A stretch of 64,000 bases of DNA from a virus. Of this stretch, positions 56,228-64,000 are shown piece after piece. The first letter of the stretch is position 1; every line of letters starts with the position of its first letter. The stretch is from IMG/VR virus record IMGVR_UViG_3300042453_004886, positions 124,001-188,000 of that record; one strand, 5' to 3'. The position numbers and the translations under genes are program-made. The notes beneath the pieces are model-generated. The model was not told where the DNA came from. It made no database searches and saw only the letters and a program-made list of their open reading frames with translations.

Positions 56228-56503
56228 CTAGTCCTTTCTAAGGGAGAAATCCTCCCACTCTGGATGCGTGTCCAAAAACTTTTCATGAACAGGCGCATTG
56301 TATAGAGATACTTGAGATATAACCTCTCTATCTCGCTTGAGTTTATGAATCATGAACTCAACAAATCCTGCAAGACTCTCATCCATGACTTTCAAAGAAA
56401 CCTTGATAGGATCAGTAGATTTCACTTCCAAGAACATCTTTTTAGGAAACTCTTTTATAAGCTCATAGACGAGTTGTAATTCCCCCGTTGTGTAAGTACT
56501 CAT
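56228..56503 (-). CDS. Hypothetical protein (minus-strand island)
   Basis: 91 residues, minus strand, AAGGAG before ATG. Segments ELQLVYELIKEFPKKMFLEV, FVEFMIHKLKRDREVISQ and FLDTHPEWEDFSLRKD give a small alpha/beta domain. Cotranscribed with the gene at 55734. Unassigned. Confidence 0.6.
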   Translation of the reverse strand: MSTYTTGELQLVYELIKEFPKKMFLEVKSTDPIKVSLKVMDESLAGFVEFMIHKLKRDREVISQVSLYNAPVHEKFLDTHPEWEDFSLRKD

Positions 56504-56570
56504 AAGTACTCTCCTTGTTACTTCATGGTTTTTAACTCGTCCATGACTTATAAAAATATCTTAATACATA

Positions 56571-57644
56571 TTATTGACTTAACTTCAAAATATATTTTTC
56601 TCTATAGTAAGTAAGAGCTTCTGCAGCTTCTTCGATGTCATCGTAGATCATGATTTTCTTGGTATCTGGAAAGATGATAAATGAAGGGGAAATTGGAAGG
56701 GAACGAGGAAAACCCTTGGACTCTGCGTAGTCATCCTCAACCTTGTAAGAACCCGGCCTGATCCACGCTACGCGCTTGTTTTGCTTCACCTGCCAGCCCA
56801 CACCCGCTTCGTGGGTGTGACCAATACAGCCAATGTCAAAAGGCCCATGCTCGTCGTACATCTTCATGACAGCGTGCCCAGGGTTCATGGCGGAGTTGTA
56901 ACGATACCGATGCCTGAGCATGCAGACATACATCTGGTTGCCAAGGCTCAGATAAAGCCGAGCCCCTTCACCGATGTCTACAAAGTTGAAACGGTCCATG
57001 ATACGAGCTTGGAGATCGATTCCTGCATGGCGACCTGTCCAGAGGTTGTGATTGCCTCGTGTAACCGTCAGGACCGAATCCTGAAGCTCATCAAAGAGAG
57101 ATTCAACAATCTCCCACTGCTCGGCGTTCTGGACCAAATCAGCGCGTGCAGCGTAGCTCAGGCTTCCCAAGAAGTTGTTGAGCTCATCGCCATTGAAGAC
57201 GCAGTACATCCCGTCCGTGTTCTTGACAAGCTGAACGTGCTTGTCCAGTAGATTATAAAGAACACCAGAGTCACCGCAATGAATATCGGAGAAAATAGAA
57301 ATTCCAACAGGAAGGCTTTCAGCGAATTCAATCGTGACTTCATCTTTTAACCGACTTGGGTCAAGGTTCTTGAATTCTTGAATAGTCTTGAGATGCTTGA
57401 CCCAGTCATTCCAGGTTTGCTTGGGAGGAAATGCATACTTGTCTTCATCCGAGTCAACTGCATTGATCTTGACCCTTTCACGTTTGGTGGCTTCACTGCG
57501 GCTGGGCCACTTGCGAGTAAATTCAGGATCGAGAGCTTTACGAACGGAGTGAATTGAGATGTTCAATTCTTTTGAAATCTGTTCGTAACTTCTGCCCTGT
57601 TCTCTCAGATTGCGAACCTGATCTTCAACGGAAGGTAAGGCCAT
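56571..57644 (-). CDS. Calcineurin-like metallophosphoesterase with HTH domain
   Basis: 357 residues, minus strand, strong AGGAGG. Residues 1-45 are a helix-turn-helix (VRNLREQGRSYEQISKELN, SIHSVRKALD). The phosphoesterase core follows: FSDIHCGD (~117), VFNGDELNN, TRGNHNLW, RHAG, and GCIGHTHEAG, the five metal-binding motifs in order. Family members hydrolyse phosphodiesters or phosphomonoesters with two metal ions; SbcD/Mre11-type nucleases share the core. The DNA-binding domain in front suggests a DNA phosphoesterase. Divergent from the HIRAN gene. Confidence 0.85.
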   Translation of the reverse strand: MALPSVEDQVRNLREQGRSYEQISKELNISIHSVRKALDPEFTRKWPSRSEATKRERVKINAVDSDEDKYAFPPKQTWNDWVKHLKTIQEFKNLDPSRLKDEVTIEFAESLPVGISIFSDIHCGDSGVLYNLLDKHVQLVKNTDGMYCVFNGDELNNFLGSLSYAARADLVQNAEQWEIVESLFDELQDSVLTVTRGNHNLWTGRHAGIDLQARIMDRFNFVDIGEGARLYLSLGNQMYVCMLRHRYRYNSAMNPGHAVMKMYDEHGPFDIGCIGHTHEAGVGWQVKQNKRVAWIRPGSYKVEDDYAESKGFPRSLPISPSFIIFPDTKKIMIYDDIEEAAEALTYYREKYILKLSQ

Positions 57645-57746
57645 GTTTCCTCCTGCTAGGTGTAGACCACAAGAAAGGTGTGATCTATCAACTCATAAAA
57701 TAGCCTAATCTTACAGGTAGAATCAAGTGTTTGAAAAGAGGTTTCT

Positions 57747-58079
57747 GTGATTTTTGATCTGAAAATCGCAATTTCTAAGATTCAAAGGTTTCCTGAAATC
57801 AAAACCGGGCAAGAATTGAAGGTTGTAGCAGAACCTGAAAACCCTGTAGACAAGAATGCCCTCCGGTTTGAAACTCCAGAGGGCACTCGTATCGGTTATC
57901 TTCCGGCTGTACTAGCTTGCAAATTCAGTCCGCTTTTGAAAGCTAACAAGGTCCGTTTTGATAAAGCTTGGATAGAAGAAATTGATAGGGATGAAATCAA
58001 TGAGTTCTTCTATGCCAAGCTGAACATTACTCTGCAGACTGAGAGTTCGTTGACGCCAGAGCCAGCCAGCGATCCGTAA
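57747..58079 (+). CDS. HIRAN domain protein
   Basis: 110 residues from a GTG after AAAAGAGG. KTGQELKVVAEPENPVDKNA and EGTRIGYLPAVLACKF match the HIRAN domain (GQ-x-L-x-L-x-x-EP-x-N-x-x-D-x-NA ... G-x-x-IGYLP), which recognises 3' DNA ends or damaged DNA in Rad5/HLTF-type and bacterial proteins. Standalone in this phage, so perhaps a small DNA-end-binding factor. Convergent overlap of 53 bases with the minus-strand gene at 58027. Confidence 0.8.
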   Translation: MIFDLKIAISKIQRFPEIKTGQELKVVAEPENPVDKNALRFETPEGTRIGYLPAVLACKFSPLLKANKVRFDKAWIEEIDRDEINEFFYAKLNITLQTESSLTPEPASDP

Positions 58080-58293
58080 GAAGCGCTCCAAGGTAGCTGT
58101 GCATGATAGAGAGCTGATGCGGAGTTACAGGCCCCTGAGAGCGAATAAACGGGTTTACACCATTGTGCAGACCCATCGTGATAACGGCGCTTTCTTCAGG
58201 TGCCTGTAGCTGCGGAGCAGCCTGTTCCTCGGCAACTTCTTCAACAGCGGGAACATCAATGACTTCAGGTGTTTCTAGCTTCTTACCAAACAT
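58027..58293 (-). CDS. Small acidic hypothetical protein
   Basis: 88 residues, minus strand, ATG at 58293 with GAGAGGA upstream; a longer in-frame start is rejected for lack of ribosome binding site. First half Val/Glu/Pro/Ala-rich (EVIDVPAVEEVAEEQAAPQL), disordered; second half helical (PHQLSIMHSYLGALLTDRWL). Overlaps the end of the HIRAN gene. Possibly a short adaptor. Unassigned. Confidence 0.55.
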   Translation of the reverse strand: MFGKKLETPEVIDVPAVEEVAEEQAAPQLQAPEESAVITMGLHNGVNPFIRSQGPVTPHQLSIMHSYLGALLTDRWLALASTNSQSAE

Positions 58294-58432
58294 GGTGTAT
58301 CCTCTCTTGAGTCTAGACTGTGGTGGAACCACGGCAACATCCTACAATAACTTAAAAAAATAAGTCAACTATATTGCTCTAAATTACAGCTATATGTTAG
58401 GATCTCACCAAGTATTGGCTGGGAGACTGACT

Positions 58433-58981
58433 ATGAAAATGAGCAAGTTCTTTGGTAACCCACAAAGATTTATCATCCTTGAGGGACTTCCTGAAAGTAA
58501 CATTGTTCAAGTTGGAGAAGAATTGAGGGGAATGGTAGAAAATTCCACTCTTATCAAGCTCCCACCAAACATTAAAGATCGTGACTGGACAGTAGAAGAA
58601 TTCATAGAAGATGCAAAAGACATCGTTTATGAAAATGTCCAAGACGTCGTGATATTCACTCACTTTATTCTTCCTGAGTACCTGTATAGAAACGAAGAAG
58701 CAAACAAAATAAAACTGTTTGAATGCTTCTTGAATGACTTTCCATCGTTTGCTTTCTTCCTCAGAGGTTCCCGAGGCTACTATCAAAGAAAGGTCAAGAA
58801 TCTGGGCGAAGCCTCCCAGCTTTACCTGAAGCAAGAAATTTTTGAAGAGGCCTACAAAAAAAGTCAGCTAACCCGTAAACTACTCCTGAGCGGAGACGGT
58901 CACACGTCTGAATGGCTGGCTAAAACTGTCATGTTCCAGTCGGAGATTTGTCAGATTAAAATGGAAATTGAGGAGGGATAA
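58433..58981 (+). CDS. Hypothetical protein, P-loop-kinase-like layout without P-loop
   Basis: 182 residues from ATG 58433 with GGGAG; an in-frame ATG at 58394 is less likely. The start (RFIILEGLPESNIVQVGEEL) resembles the first strand and helix of thymidylate-kinase-type enzymes, but the GKT of the P-loop is missing. A DVVIFTHFILPEYLYRNEEA segment then matches the middle of such kinases. Either a degenerate nucleotide kinase or an unrelated fold. Helical C terminus. Confidence 0.55.
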   Translation: MKMSKFFGNPQRFIILEGLPESNIVQVGEELRGMVENSTLIKLPPNIKDRDWTVEEFIEDAKDIVYENVQDVVIFTHFILPEYLYRNEEANKIKLFECFLNDFPSFAFFLRGSRGYYQRKVKNLGEASQLYLKQEIFEEAYKKSQLTRKLLLSGDGHTSEWLAKTVMFQSEICQIKMEIEEG

Positions 58982-59002
58982 TACCTTGATAGGAGAACTC
59001 GC

Positions 59003-60340
59003 ATGACTTCAGCATCGACTCAAAACCATTACGGAAAAATTGAAAACAAAACTTTCTCAACCGAGAAATCTCTAAGCTGCAAGGATTCTAAAAACGAAGC
59101 CCTTGCGGCTCTTCTTGTGAAGTGGCCCTGGTATGGCCAGTTCAGTATGGCGCTCTCCGTTGTCGAAACCGAGCAGGTTCCTGTTGCAGCCTGTGGATGG
59201 AATCCCGGCACGGGTCAGGGGACGCTGTATTTTCATCCAGAAAACTTTCCCAAGTTTGACCTGAAGACTCGTCTTTGGGCCATTGCTCACGAGATCACGC
59301 ACTGGACCAACTTGCATTGCAAGGAAGCAAAAGGCGGGATGCTTGTCAACGTGGCCATGGATATGGCAGTCAACAGCCTGCTCAGCAAGATGGGCTTGGA
59401 TCCCACTCACCCGGATGAGTTCATCACGGTTGAGAATGTTTACAAGAAATACCTGGAGATCGAGCCAGGTCTTTCAAGGCCTGAAAACTGCATGAGCTGG
59501 GAGTACTACTACAATTGGCTCCTCGACCGAAAAGATAACCTCAAAGAAAAAATCAATAACGGGTACTTCAAGCCTTCTAACGGCGACGAAGAAGGAGGTC
59601 AAAACCCTCAGCCTGGGCAATCGGAACTTCATCCTGATCTTGAAGATCTTGTCGATAAGCACGAGAAGTTCGGGGATCTAACCGAAACCGAGAAGGAACT
59701 CATTGCTCAATATGTGAAAAATCATGTTGAGAATACAAGCAAGAATGCTGCTCCGCCCGGAGAATTGAAGGGAATGATCGAGGACTTGATCAAGGCCTGC
59801 AAGCCAAAGGTCAACTGGCGTCGTTACCTTAAAAACTTTATCGGGTACTCCGGTTCTGTGGATATCAGCACAACCCGTACCCGGCAAAACAAATATGGAG
59901 CATTTCCTAAAGTCGTGCTTCGTCCTCGTTCTGAAATTGCAATCTTTCAGGACACCTCTGGTTCCGTCACAAATCAAGAACTTTCCATGTTCTGGGGTGC
60001 GGTTGAGGACATCCACAAAACTTTTGGAGTCGACATTCACGTCGGTCAAGTCGATACCGAAGTTAGCTCTTTTGAGAAATTCAAAAAGACGAGCAACGCA
60101 GGTTACACGATCAAGGGCAGAGGAGGAACCGATATGCGGGAAATCTTCAGATACTTGAACAATCGACCTGAAATCACAGCGAACACCATCGTGGTGCTGA
60201 CCGACGGCGATACCCCGTACCCAAAACCAGAAGACCTGAAAGGTCGTCGGGTGCTTTGGGTCATCACCCATGAACGCAATGCCAAAAGCATTCCTCAAGG
60301 AATCGGTCAAGCTATCTGGATGGATACCACCCAGAAGTAG
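59003..60340 (+). CDS. Metallopeptidase-like/VWA-like protein
   Basis: 445 residues, AGGAG before ATG. Residues ~30-190 look like a zinc metallopeptidase-type domain (LWAIAHEITHWTNLHCKEAK: HExxH at ~94-98). An acidic linker (NGDEEGGQNPQPGQSELHPD) follows, then a VWA-like domain from ~300 (EIAIFQDTSGSVTNQELSMF: D-x-S-G-S metal site; VVLTDGDTPYPK). This is the predicted metallopeptidase plus VWA architecture (COG3864 type) that partners with MoxR-like AAA+ ATPases; such an ATPase lies at 61876. Probable chaperone or remodelling function. Ended by a strong hairpin. Confidence 0.82.
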   Translation: MTSASTQNHYGKIENKTFSTEKSLSCKDSKNEALAALLVKWPWYGQFSMALSVVETEQVPVAACGWNPGTGQGTLYFHPENFPKFDLKTRLWAIAHEITHWTNLHCKEAKGGMLVNVAMDMAVNSLLSKMGLDPTHPDEFITVENVYKKYLEIEPGLSRPENCMSWEYYYNWLLDRKDNLKEKINNGYFKPSNGDEEGGQNPQPGQSELHPDLEDLVDKHEKFGDLTETEKELIAQYVKNHVENTSKNAAPPGELKGMIEDLIKACKPKVNWRRYLKNFIGYSGSVDISTTRTRQNKYGAFPKVVLRPRSEIAIFQDTSGSVTNQELSMFWGAVEDIHKTFGVDIHVGQVDTEVSSFEKFKKTSNAGYTIKGRGGTDMREIFRYLNNRPEITANTIVVLTDGDTPYPKPEDLKGRRVLWVITHERNAKSIPQGIGQAIWMDTTQK

Positions 60341-60352
60341 GGCCCTGAAGGT

Positions 60353-60378
60353 CAGGGGCTGCTAGCTAGCAGCCCCTG
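60353..60378. terminator. Bidirectional terminator between convergent genes
   Basis: A 26-bp palindrome (CAGGGGCTGCTAG / CTAGCAGCCCCTG) between the end of the VWA gene and the minus-strand gene; the latter's stop codon lies within it. Confidence 0.75.
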
Positions 60379-60607
60379 TCTTCGTGAAGTAGCGTTGCAT
60401 TTTCTCGCACTCTTCGTGGTACAAATGCATGAACCACTTCACCCGGTGCTGGGCACCCTTGACCCATACAATTGAATTGCTATTGGAGCCTCCAAAAAAT
60501 AAGTCAACTTCTGTCATTTCTTTGCTTAAAATAACAAGAAGATAAGCTTGGGCTTCATCCAGATTTTCAATAACTTCTACCCAAAGTCCAGTCTTTTCTT
60601 CGTACAT
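60362..60607 (-). CDS. Small hypothetical protein
   Basis: 81 residues, minus strand, GGAGCG before ATG. Contains YEEKTGLWVEVIENLDEAQA, LLVILSKEMTEVDLFFGGSN and a C-terminal helix with Trp and His (VKWFMHLYHEECEKMQRYF). Single minus gene between the VWA operon and the genes leading to MoxR. No family. Confidence 0.55.
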   Translation of the reverse strand: MYEEKTGLWVEVIENLDEAQAYLLVILSKEMTEVDLFFGGSNSNSIVWVKGAQHRVKWFMHLYHEECEKMQRYFTKTGAAS

Positions 60608-60662
60608 ATACGCTCCAATTATGGTTCAATAACTATATCAAGTCTACTAGGAGATATAAATT

Positions 60663-60944
60663 ATGGAAAGACGTCACATTCAAAAACATAGGCTAGCCAG
60701 AACGCTAAGAGTTCTGGGTCGAGTTATCTTGGATCTTCGCAGAGAGCAACAGAACGCAAAGTTCGAAGTCCCTACATACCCGGGTAATGACGAGCTTTAC
60801 AAGTTAGGTCTAGCAGCTATTGGCGAAATAAACAAGCCTGAGGTTCTAGAAATCCTCAAGGAAGCCTCAAGAAGAGACCCGGGTATTCGTCACGTCGTCA
60901 ACGATGTCATCAATAACTTGAGTGCAAAGAGTTCCGATGGATGA
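60663..60944 (+). CDS. Small basic hypothetical protein
   Basis: 93 residues, GGAGATA before ATG. Arg/Lys-rich N terminus (ERRHIQKHRLARTLRVLGRV), helical (KLGLAAIGEINKPEVLEILK), then IRHVVNDVINNLSAKS. Probably nucleic-acid-binding. Overlaps the next start by eight bases. Unassigned. Confidence 0.6.
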   Translation: MERRHIQKHRLARTLRVLGRVILDLRREQQNAKFEVPTYPGNDELYKLGLAAIGEINKPEVLEILKEASRRDPGIRHVVNDVINNLSAKSSDG

Positions 60945-61149
60945 AGAATTTAAGGTAAAGGTAGGCCAGGTCTGGCAAACTGGAGGTCTTTCGGGATCTC
61001 CAAGATTTATTATTGCCATACGAATGGATTCTACTTTTACCTACTTCAAACATGTTTCAGACAATTCTTCAACGCCTCGTTTGATTCGTATACGGACAAC
61101 GAGACTTACTCCTACATCTCGCCTATTCAAACTCATTCGCGACATCTAG
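60937..61149 (+). CDS. Small beta-barrel-like protein
   Basis: 70 residues from ATG 60937. EFKVKVGQVWQTGGLSGSPR then FIIAIRMDSTFTYFKHVS and a basic C terminus: a short SH3-like barrel pattern (V-x-V-G-x-V-W), as in small phage and bacterial proteins that bind DNA or proteins. Coupled to the preceding gene. Confidence 0.55.
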   Translation: MDEEFKVKVGQVWQTGGLSGSPRFIIAIRMDSTFTYFKHVSDNSSTPRLIRIRTTRLTPTSRLFKLIRDI

Positions 61150-61174
61150 TTAACCTTTGAAAGGGAGCTACCTC

Positions 61175-61867
61175 ATGCTTTTAAACTTTAAAAGCTTGCT
61201 TCGTGCTATGAATTCTTCCGTTGCTGAGGAAGATAAGAATAATTCCCAGTTCTCAAATATCGAGCTCGAAACCTTCTGGTTTAACGGAGAGCAGTACGCT
61301 CGAATCGTTTCAACTAACGGTAGAAGCGCAACTCAGCAAGTGGTCAAAATTGATCATGACAATCGTCCCTTGATCGGGTCTATTCAGAGTGCTATGCCTA
61401 AAAACAACGACTCTGTTCCTGTGACAATTGAAGGGGAAGAAGTTGTTAATCTTATCAAGTGGCTCGAAGCTGTAGAGAAGAGCCTCAAAAACAAAGGGAT
61501 CAGTGTTGATCCCAACGTTTATAACGATAACAACTGCATCGGTATCCGGGTTGATCAAGCAAAAAGAAAGCTTGAGTTTTACAGCGAAGCTGTCTCAACC
61601 ACGATCTCTGTTCCCCTAAGCTACAAGGCAGAGTTTGTTCTTTCCACCCAGACTGGATACAAGAACTGCTTTTACAAAATCATTGATTTGAAAGCAGGTA
61701 TCTTGGCTGTTGCCAAAATGCCCGGCAAGGGCCGGCAGAGGTACCAGGTTCCTTCAATTCATTTTGACATCAGCTTTGATTCCAGGGATCCCCTTGTTAT
61801 CAAAAGCTGTGAATATGATTCTCTCGAGTACCAGACTTTCTCCCTCGTTGCCAAGTCTTACATCTAG
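61175..61867 (+). CDS. Hypothetical protein upstream of MoxR
   Basis: 230 residues, AGGGAG before ATG 61175. Alternating strands and helices (LLNFKSLLRAMNSSVAEEDK, YARIVSTNGRSATQQVVKID, PVTIEGEEVVNLIKWLEAVE, KRKLEFYSEAVSTTISVPLS). A duplicated strand-helix layout of this kind is loosely like DNA clamps, but the similarity is too weak to call. It shares the AAA+ operon (nine bases before its ATG), so it may be a client or partner. Unassigned. Confidence 0.6.
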   Translation: MLLNFKSLLRAMNSSVAEEDKNNSQFSNIELETFWFNGEQYARIVSTNGRSATQQVVKIDHDNRPLIGSIQSAMPKNNDSVPVTIEGEEVVNLIKWLEAVEKSLKNKGISVDPNVYNDNNCIGIRVDQAKRKLEFYSEAVSTTISVPLSYKAEFVLSTQTGYKNCFYKIIDLKAGILAVAKMPGKGRQRYQVPSIHFDISFDSRDPLVIKSCEYDSLEYQTFSLVAKSYI

Positions 61868-61875
61868 GAGGTTAC

Positions 61876-63150
61876 ATGACCGCTTCTTCTATCGATATGG
61901 AGATTTCTACCGTGACTGAAATGACTCCTTATGACGTTTACCTGGAAGCCATGAAGCTGTTCCCCACGAACATGCATCAGCGGCTGATTCACTACACCCG
62001 GCACTGCACCTACCGCAACCAGCGGCTGGGTCGCAATCCGGCCATGTCAGTCGTGGACTTCATCGGTTCTCACGGCGAGGGCAAGACTGCCATCATGGCA
62101 GACTATGTTCTCAAGGTGTCCGGTGTGTCTGCCAAGACGCACAGCTACCAAGAAGTTCGAGATACTCTCAGCCGCCATTTGACCGTGGTTTCTGGCGGCG
62201 GCATCACGGACGTGGCCGAGATCACCGGCCTCTCCTATATTGACCGTGAAACCAAAACGACTCGAACTGCTCGTGCAGCTAACTTTGGTACCGAGGCTTC
62301 ACCTTGGCGCCTGGTGCTCATCGACGACTGGACGCGTTCTTTGCCACACGTTCTCCAGGGCTTGATGAGCATTATCAATACCGGCACCTACAATGGCTTC
62401 TCTCTGGATGCAGGTTCGTTCATCGTGGCGACCCGTAACCCCGAGGGTGAAGACTACAACGTGTCGGGCATTGACCCGGCACAGCTTTCTCGTACAATTC
62501 CCATCGTATACAACACGTCTGAAGCAACGTTCTTTGAGCAGCTTCAGGCACAAAGCATCGACTCTAGCATCATGAACTTCTGGATGCGTCATCCTGAGCT
62601 GGCTCGTCCTCGCCAGATGACGATTCATCCGATCAAGGAAGCCAACTGCTCGCGTTTCCGGATGCTGTTCTCGTCCATTTACGAGTTCATCAAGTACGAT
62701 CAGCTCGTTCTCAACGAGGTGGTCAACTCCATGTTTGGTCCCGAAATGCTGGCGATGATGCTCAGCGATCTTCGGGCAGAGCAGCCCATTGACCCCGATC
62801 GTATTCTCAACGGCTGGGGCGCTGATCTCGAGAAGAAGATCAACGACTACGCCAATAATCATCAGGATGTCCTGACGGTTACCATCCAGCGTCTTGCGTA
62901 TCTTCTGAACGCATCAGATACCAAGGTCAATCCGACCCAGATGAAGAACGTGGTTCACTTCATGGGAGCCCTGCCGCAAGACAGCGCGTTCATGATGTGC
63001 AAGCTTCTGATCGATCCTGGACAGCCTCGTCGTGACGAGTACGTGCGGGAGATTGTCTCCATTTCAGAAAGCCTTCCTGACAACAACAACGTGGTCAAGA
63101 TGGTTATCGATCTGAGGGCAAGCATCAACCAGAAGCTGGCCAACGTTTAG
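61876..63150 (+). CDS. MoxR-like AAA+ ATPase
   Basis: 424 residues. FIGSHGEGKTAIMADYVL (Walker A, ~residues 63-72), WRLVLIDDWTRS (Walker B variant ~140), FIVATRNPEGED (sensor 1), and a RT/R-rich segment after (DPAQLSRTIPIVYN) fit MoxR/RavA-type AAA+ ATPases. These form rings that remodel partners, typically with a VWA protein such as that at 59003. G+C is higher than in most of the window. Both belong to a chaperone-like pair common in large phages. AGGAGG before ATG. Confidence 0.85.
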   Translation: MTASSIDMEISTVTEMTPYDVYLEAMKLFPTNMHQRLIHYTRHCTYRNQRLGRNPAMSVVDFIGSHGEGKTAIMADYVLKVSGVSAKTHSYQEVRDTLSRHLTVVSGGGITDVAEITGLSYIDRETKTTRTARAANFGTEASPWRLVLIDDWTRSLPHVLQGLMSIINTGTYNGFSLDAGSFIVATRNPEGEDYNVSGIDPAQLSRTIPIVYNTSEATFFEQLQAQSIDSSIMNFWMRHPELARPRQMTIHPIKEANCSRFRMLFSSIYEFIKYDQLVLNEVVNSMFGPEMLAMMLSDLRAEQPIDPDRILNGWGADLEKKINDYANNHQDVLTVTIQRLAYLLNASDTKVNPTQMKNVVHFMGALPQDSAFMMCKLLIDPGQPRRDEYVREIVSISESLPDNNNVVKMVIDLRASINQKLANV

Positions 63151-63158
63151 AAAGGAGT

Positions 63159-63186
63159 CCCCCTGGGAAGAGCTCTTCCCAGGGGG
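63159..63186 (+). promoter_or_regulatory. 28-bp palindrome over the next ribosome binding site
   Basis: CCCCCTGGGAAGAG / CTCTTCCCAGGGGG, perfect and loopless, between the AAA+ gene and the ATG at 63194. The 3' arm's AGGGGG lies 7-12 bases before that ATG and is the only ribosome binding site candidate, so folding would mask it. It may also terminate the AAA+ transcript. Confidence 0.6.
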
Positions 63187-63193
63187 CATACTT

Positions 63194-63472
63194 ATGGTCT
63201 ACACTCTGAATGAGATCCGAGAGCTCTGCAAGAACCCCGAGCTTCCTGCAGATGCAATCCAATTTATTGAATCTCAGATTCCTGACGCTCACTATCAAGG
63301 CCACATGGAATCTGATCTTTGTATGACATTGTTTTTCCAAGATGCGCGTTCTTCTGTCACTCGAAGCAGAAAAGTAATTCGAGTTGACACATCGTGGCAG
63401 GATACCTCGGTCATAGCGGCATTCCTCGATTTTGATGAAGAGGGCAAACCTCTTTGTTTGGATATTGTATGA
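63194..63472 (+). CDS. Small hypothetical protein
   Basis: 92 residues. LNEIRELCKNPELPADAIQF, an acidic beta part (MESDLCMTLFFQDARSSVTR, RVDTSWQDTSVIAAFLDFDE). Stop overlaps the polymerase start (TATGA), so the two are translationally coupled. No family recognised. Confidence 0.6.
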   Translation: MVYTLNEIRELCKNPELPADAIQFIESQIPDAHYQGHMESDLCMTLFFQDARSSVTRSRKVIRVDTSWQDTSVIAAFLDFDEEGKPLCLDIV

Positions 63473-64000
63473 ATCTTGATTATGTCTTGGTAGAAAGAGT
63501 TTCCGATCTTGAAGATTGCATTCAAGAACTGAATAAATCTGAAGATATTGCTCTGGATACTGAGACATATCAGGATCCAACAAAACCTACAAGTCCATAC
63601 GGGTTCTCAGACCCGCATACAAATAAGATCCGGCTGGTCCAGCTTAAAAGCAAAACCAGCCCGATTTATTTGATTGATCTCAAAGTTATCAACAATCAAT
63701 GCCTTGAACTTCTGAAGAATTTTCTTTCTCAGGAAGACAAGGTCTGGGTTATTCATAATGCCAAGTTTGACTACAAAATGATCAAAGTCAATCTTGGGGT
63801 ATCTCTCATCAATCTCTGGGATACCATGATCGCCAGTCAGCTTATCGGGCACGCGTGTGGAACCAATTTTGGCAAAGCACGTGGTCACGGTTTGAAAGCT
63901 GTTTTAAGAGATTTTCTCAGCGTAGAAATCAACAAAAACGAGCAAGCCAGTTACTGGGGCGGAGCGCTGACTCCCGAGCAGTATTCTTATGCTGCCCATG
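63469..64000 (+). CDS. DNA polymerase I-type 3'-5' exonuclease domain, 3' end outside the window
   Basis: The first 177 residues of a longer protein, starting at ATG 63469 (overlapping the previous TGA). DEDD exonuclease motifs are visible: ALDTETYQDP (~29-34, Asp and Glu of motif I), VIHNAKFDYKMI (~87-98, motif II) and the WDTMIASQLI and LKAVLRDFL segments typical of family A polymerase proofreading domains. The sequence continues past the window, so a family A polymerase or an exonuclease alone are both possible. It begins the replication module next to the MoxR gene. Confidence 0.85.
   Translation, partial: MNLDYVLVERVSDLEDCIQELNKSEDIALDTETYQDPTKPTSPYGFSDPHTNKIRLVQLKSKTSPIYLIDLKVINNQCLELLKNFLSQEDKVWVIHNAKFDYKMIKVNLGVSLINLWDTMIASQLIGHACGTNFGKARGHGLKAVLRDFLSVEINKNEQASYWGGALTPEQYSYAAH

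Noticed and set aside
1-64000. Alternative genetic code (stop reassignment)
   Set aside because: TAA, TAG and TGA all end clear genes with good downstream starts, so the code is standard.
1-64000. CRISPR array
   Set aside because: The repeats at 354-670 have irregular spacing, degenerate copies and no spacers of constant length; no cas gene is present.

Overview
The window looks like part of a large tailed double-stranded DNA bacteriophage genome (or a phage-plasmid), roughly 40% G+C by eye. The evidence is about 29 kb of tail-fibre and appendage genes, a phage-type cluster of tRNA genes, dozens of tiny overlapping genes of unknown function, and phage nucleotide and DNA metabolism genes (thyX, RNase H, DinG-type helicase, start of a family A DNA polymerase). 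A cyanobacterial host is my best guess. Two tRNA genes carry group I introns closely resembling the cyanobacterial tRNA-Leu intron core, and the N-terminal domain of the 30.3 kb protein resembles one I associate with cyanophage virions. A SpoVS homologue argues that other hosts remain possible, so the host is not settled. The genetic code is standard: TAA, TAG and TGA all end genes.

Layout. 1-280: end of a gene, then a terminator. 300-2,700: mostly non-coding, with six ~30-bp direct repeats, a family of CACTA-N4-TAGTG palindromes, two consensus DnaA boxes, a G-run, a long AT tract and a perfect 64-bp palindrome. Together these look like a replication or partition region. 2.9-9.5 kb: small hypothetical genes, including two interleaved families of paralogues (a C-terminal zinc-ribbon family and a family ending in a KYGE..TL-type helix), a lipoprotein and an exported protein. 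4.8-12.3 kb: scattered tRNA genes (Lys, a class II tRNA with an Asn anticodon, Met with intron, an Arg-like scrambled gene, Leu with intron, a class II tRNA with an Ile anticodon), a pseudoknotted RNA and an HNH homing-type endonuclease inside a duplicated tRNA-Leu fragment. 12.3-21.2 kb: nucleotide deaminase, small proteins, a tandem family starting NQAYKWL, a spore-photoproduct-lyase-like radical SAM enzyme, thyX and DNA-binding proteins.

21.3-51.3 kb: the virion adhesion and baseplate-like module, nearly all on the + strand. It has Thr-rich linker proteins, three repeat-plus-discoidin fibres, a ferritin-like fusion protein, RNase H, a glycosyltransferase-like protein and four very large structural proteins, three of which share both their N- and C-terminal modules. 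51.4-64 kb: DNA metabolism and regulation, with a winged-helix protein, DinG-like helicase, HNH protein, SpoVS, a short minus-strand island with a metallophosphoesterase, a HIRAN protein, a metallopeptidase/VWA protein paired with a MoxR-like AAA+ ATPase, and a 3'-5' exonuclease domain that runs off the end.

The genes sit in tight, often overlapping (ATGA, TAATG) operons with AGGAG-type ribosome binding sites, separated by strong hairpins. The most unusual items are the class II tRNAs with non-Leu/Ser/Tyr anticodons, the origin-like palindrome region, two leader hairpins with a shared loop and changed stem, the pseudoknotted RNA, the NQAYKWL tandem family with one very G+C-rich copy, and a possible glycosyltransferase/poly-threonine pairing in the tail locus.
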